DNA from: Wenzhouxiangellaceae bacterium
GTDB lineage: Bacteria; Pseudomonadota; Gammaproteobacteria; Xanthomonadales; Wenzhouxiangellaceae
Reading direction: 5' to 3'
DNA: 64,000 nt
NCBI GenBank assembly: GCA_028289455.1
Contig: JANQPN010000079.1
Coordinates: forward strand, 18,388-82,387
Under the pieces are notes generated by a model. It made no database searches. It saw only the letters and a program-made list of their open reading frames with translations, and was not told where the DNA came from. How positions within the stretch are numbered: the first letter of the stretch is position 1; every line of letters begins with the position of its first letter. Shown piece by piece: positions 63,401 to 64,000 of this stretch. Made by a program: the position numbers and the translations under genes.

Positions 63401-64000
63401 GGCACCATTGAGTGATGAAGCTGATGCCGTGCACAAGGTGGAAGGATATCTGTCAGAACTACAGGATCTTGAACGTGCGCCGGATGTGATCGGTATGCGG
63501 TTGCTGGCTGCAGTACATGACCTGTTGGAGCACCGGCTGGCACTGCTGGATAAACACAATACCGATGAATTGCCGGATACATCAGTCATTCATCAGCTAA
63601 GCCAGCGGGTCAATAACGTCCTGCTGCAGCATAGCCAGGACGACAGCGATCTGCCCGATCTGGAATTTGAAGGCATGGCAGATCAGTCTATTGAACAGCC
63701 TATTGATCTGGAAGCCAGCCTGGCGGATCCGTTCGGTGAAGGCGCTGCAGGGGCCGGTATTGTTGAAGTCTCTGTAGAAGCAGAAGCAGAAGCAGAGGCA
63801 GAAGCAGAGGCAGAAGCAGAGGCAGAAGCAGAGGCAGAAGCAGAGGCAGAGGCAGAAGCAGAGGCAGAGGCAGAAGCAGAGGCAGAAGCAGAGGCAGAGG
63901 CAGAGGCAGAAGCAGAGGCAGAAGCAGAGGCAGAAGCAGAGGCAGAAGCAGAGGCAGAAGGAGAGGCAGAAGCAGAGGCAGGAGCAGAAGCAGAAGCAGA
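60498..64000 (+). CDS. chpA: Chemotaxis hybrid kinase ChpA, N-terminal part (runs off window)
   Basis: The frame opens at GTG 60498, 29 bp after pilJ, and is uninterrupted to the window end (1167 residues shown). It is the CheA-like histidine kinase of type IV pilus control, with several histidine-phosphotransfer domains before the kinase core. Visible Hpt-like sites are His51 (LQHSLTMLRGDGA, degenerate), His716 in SFHTIKGSARM, and His960 in AIHTLSGTLSL. Between them are long acidic linkers rich in Glu, Asp and Gln. The last 224 bases encode a near-pure Glu-Ala dipeptide repeat. The kinase, CheW-like and receiver domains would lie beyond the edge. The GTG start follows only a weak ribosome-binding site (ACGGGC), so a nearby alternative start is possible. 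Confidence 0.9.
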   Translation, partial: MNTIAGKAHLGWVKEYLVELLDSAVSSLQQAEESPGSGYPEAAATLSKLQHSLTMLRGDGAATLADELVQTINHVAEHESDSTEALSQLLEGVVNLRDYLDHVHSCGHDQALVLVSLINEMRSRREEPLLHEGKLFFPELNRPLPEPGDWSKPGKKININKLRSRWQRALRDWLKAEDGGKTRAIKSSSNALAGAAQDMYYAIADDQQRQRVWLFAGMVLQAVANGCRSPDVNLQRLLARLDVYLSQELQQNDTGEPAETADSLSRALLYFAASCDQADQGLDLLKNHYDLNQLVDKEILSSARQSLKGRNRELESSVADAVLEELQPIKDRIDHLQYLTENTDNDVLESHHQALNEQLQRLSSSLLVLNQPELSERLSAITSMIDDYIGEQRAIPEDELLELAGLLLNVEEQLGGSNLSVVRTAEMELDASSRQVLSLAINNLDMAQQGLDTLLRGSDKQASTAMPERLLGEAAGALDLANRSADGDVLRVGANYLHSINLLEEQHADNNQVSMFADMLAAMERFLITLRDGEPAGYLEKIALAHAAELPAEAGQSADDSEELADQDEPEAHPEVTESEDEPLEPDESDQADEVEFEISSDAVPEEEALTADIADIDAGHDESLDGMDETVHPTEATAEDAEQPADDSQPDQADTISDDQQDITEQRQWETDDELRSIFLAEFDEVLEVLNSEIPVYQANPEPGATLTSVRRSFHTIKGSARMVDALQVSNLGKGVEFLLNAVIDNLVKPEAVVDTVSEALPALQRQRRWLLQGLDATNEAEQQLLADCETILQSSQQSVEEVVDIAQPEAETDEVEQTQDHELSVLQPEESDSQQSTEEVDEQPPEEPESLPVEPTPEDVTEDGRAEAVDLEDEAEDSQPESADSEEKAEDGQSEPVDSDETDKAEPDIADGQLDPQLLALIREELYRHDQTLGDYLAIYSRQGWVPVPNDELIRAIHTLSGTLSLAPLSDEADAVHKVEGYLSELQDLERAPDVIGMRLLAAVHDLLEHRLALLDKHNTDELPDTSVIHQLSQRVNNVLLQHSQDDSDLPDLEFEGMADQSIEQPIDLEASLADPFGEGAAGAGIVEVSVEAEAEAEAEAEAEAEAEAEAEAEAEAEAEAEAEAEAEAEAEAEAEAEAEAEAEAEAEAEAEGEAEAEAGAEAEA
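63777..64000 (+). repeat. Glu-Ala dipeptide microsatellite within chpA
   Basis: From 63777 to the window end the sequence is an in-frame array of GCAGAA/GCAGAG units encoding about 37 Glu-Ala dipeptides. Two codons vary, to Gly, near the right end (GGA at ~63960 and ~63990). It lies between Hpt-like domains as a flexible or helical linker. Its right end is outside the window. Confidence 0.9.

Noticed and set aside
63777..64000. CRISPR or non-coding satellite array
   Set aside because: The repeat is in frame with chpA, has no spacers, and encodes Glu-Ala throughout.

Overview
The window reads as chromosome of a free-living, probably aquatic or marine, Gammaproteobacterium. The evidence is the P. 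aeruginosa-like order tonB-gshB / pilG-pilI-pilJ-chpA, the DUF1302/DUF1329/Ycf48/MMPL cluster, BipA/TypA, several RND efflux systems, abundant envelope and secreted proteins, and frequent GTG starts. I cannot name a genus. No rRNA, tRNA, CRISPR array, prophage or intact insertion sequence is visible. One short non-autonomous element with terminal inverted repeats is present.

Layout. 1-5.8 kb: a broken secreted protein at the edge, an OsmC-like protein, an RND efflux operon (adaptor + permease) with an 8-bp-arm inverted repeat just upstream, and an exported SRPBCC protein. 6-9.2 kb: a TIGR03032-family protein immediately followed by a TPR/O-GlcNAc-transferase-like (GT41) protein. 9.2-11.8 kb: two small membrane proteins (one NrtS-like) and typA. 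12-21.1 kb: a five-gene run, lipase-like lipoprotein, DUF1302 barrel, DUF1329, Ycf48-like and MMPL/RND, looking like one trans-envelope module. 21.2-29.3 kb: two tandem paralogues of unknown function, a subtilase, a periplasmic catalase-peroxidase, and a metzincin-like lipoprotein with a small partner.

29.4-36.9 kb: a serine hydrolase divergent from a membrane-bound LytTR regulator. Then comes a tightly packed minus-strand operon: GMC oxidoreductase, retropepsin-like protease, 7TM protein with inactive transglutaminase domain, and ATP-grasp ligase. 37.1-43.3 kb: a second RND system with the permease gene first, and a Kef-type antiporter. 43.4-47.7 kb: a DUF4097 protein divergent from a PQQ-type dehydrogenase / PEBP / cupin / uppP operon, then a DUF1348 protein.

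47.8-54 kb: a creatininase-family protein, the 266-bp inverted-repeat element, an M1 aminopeptidase, an omega-amidase plus methionine aminotransferase pair, and a patatin. 54.1-55.4 kb: an ECF sigma factor overlapping its DUF3379 partner. 55.4-64 kb: gshB-tonB, and divergently the Pil-Chp chemosensory operon that controls type IV pili. The last gene, chpA, runs off the window inside a long Glu-Ala repeat.

Most promising for follow-up: the structured element at 48721-48986, the ATP-grasp/7TM-transglutaminase/retropepsin/GMC operon, the lipase-to-MMPL module, and the Glu-Ala repeat in chpA. Where an annotated start differs from the longest open frame, the reason is given in the entry.
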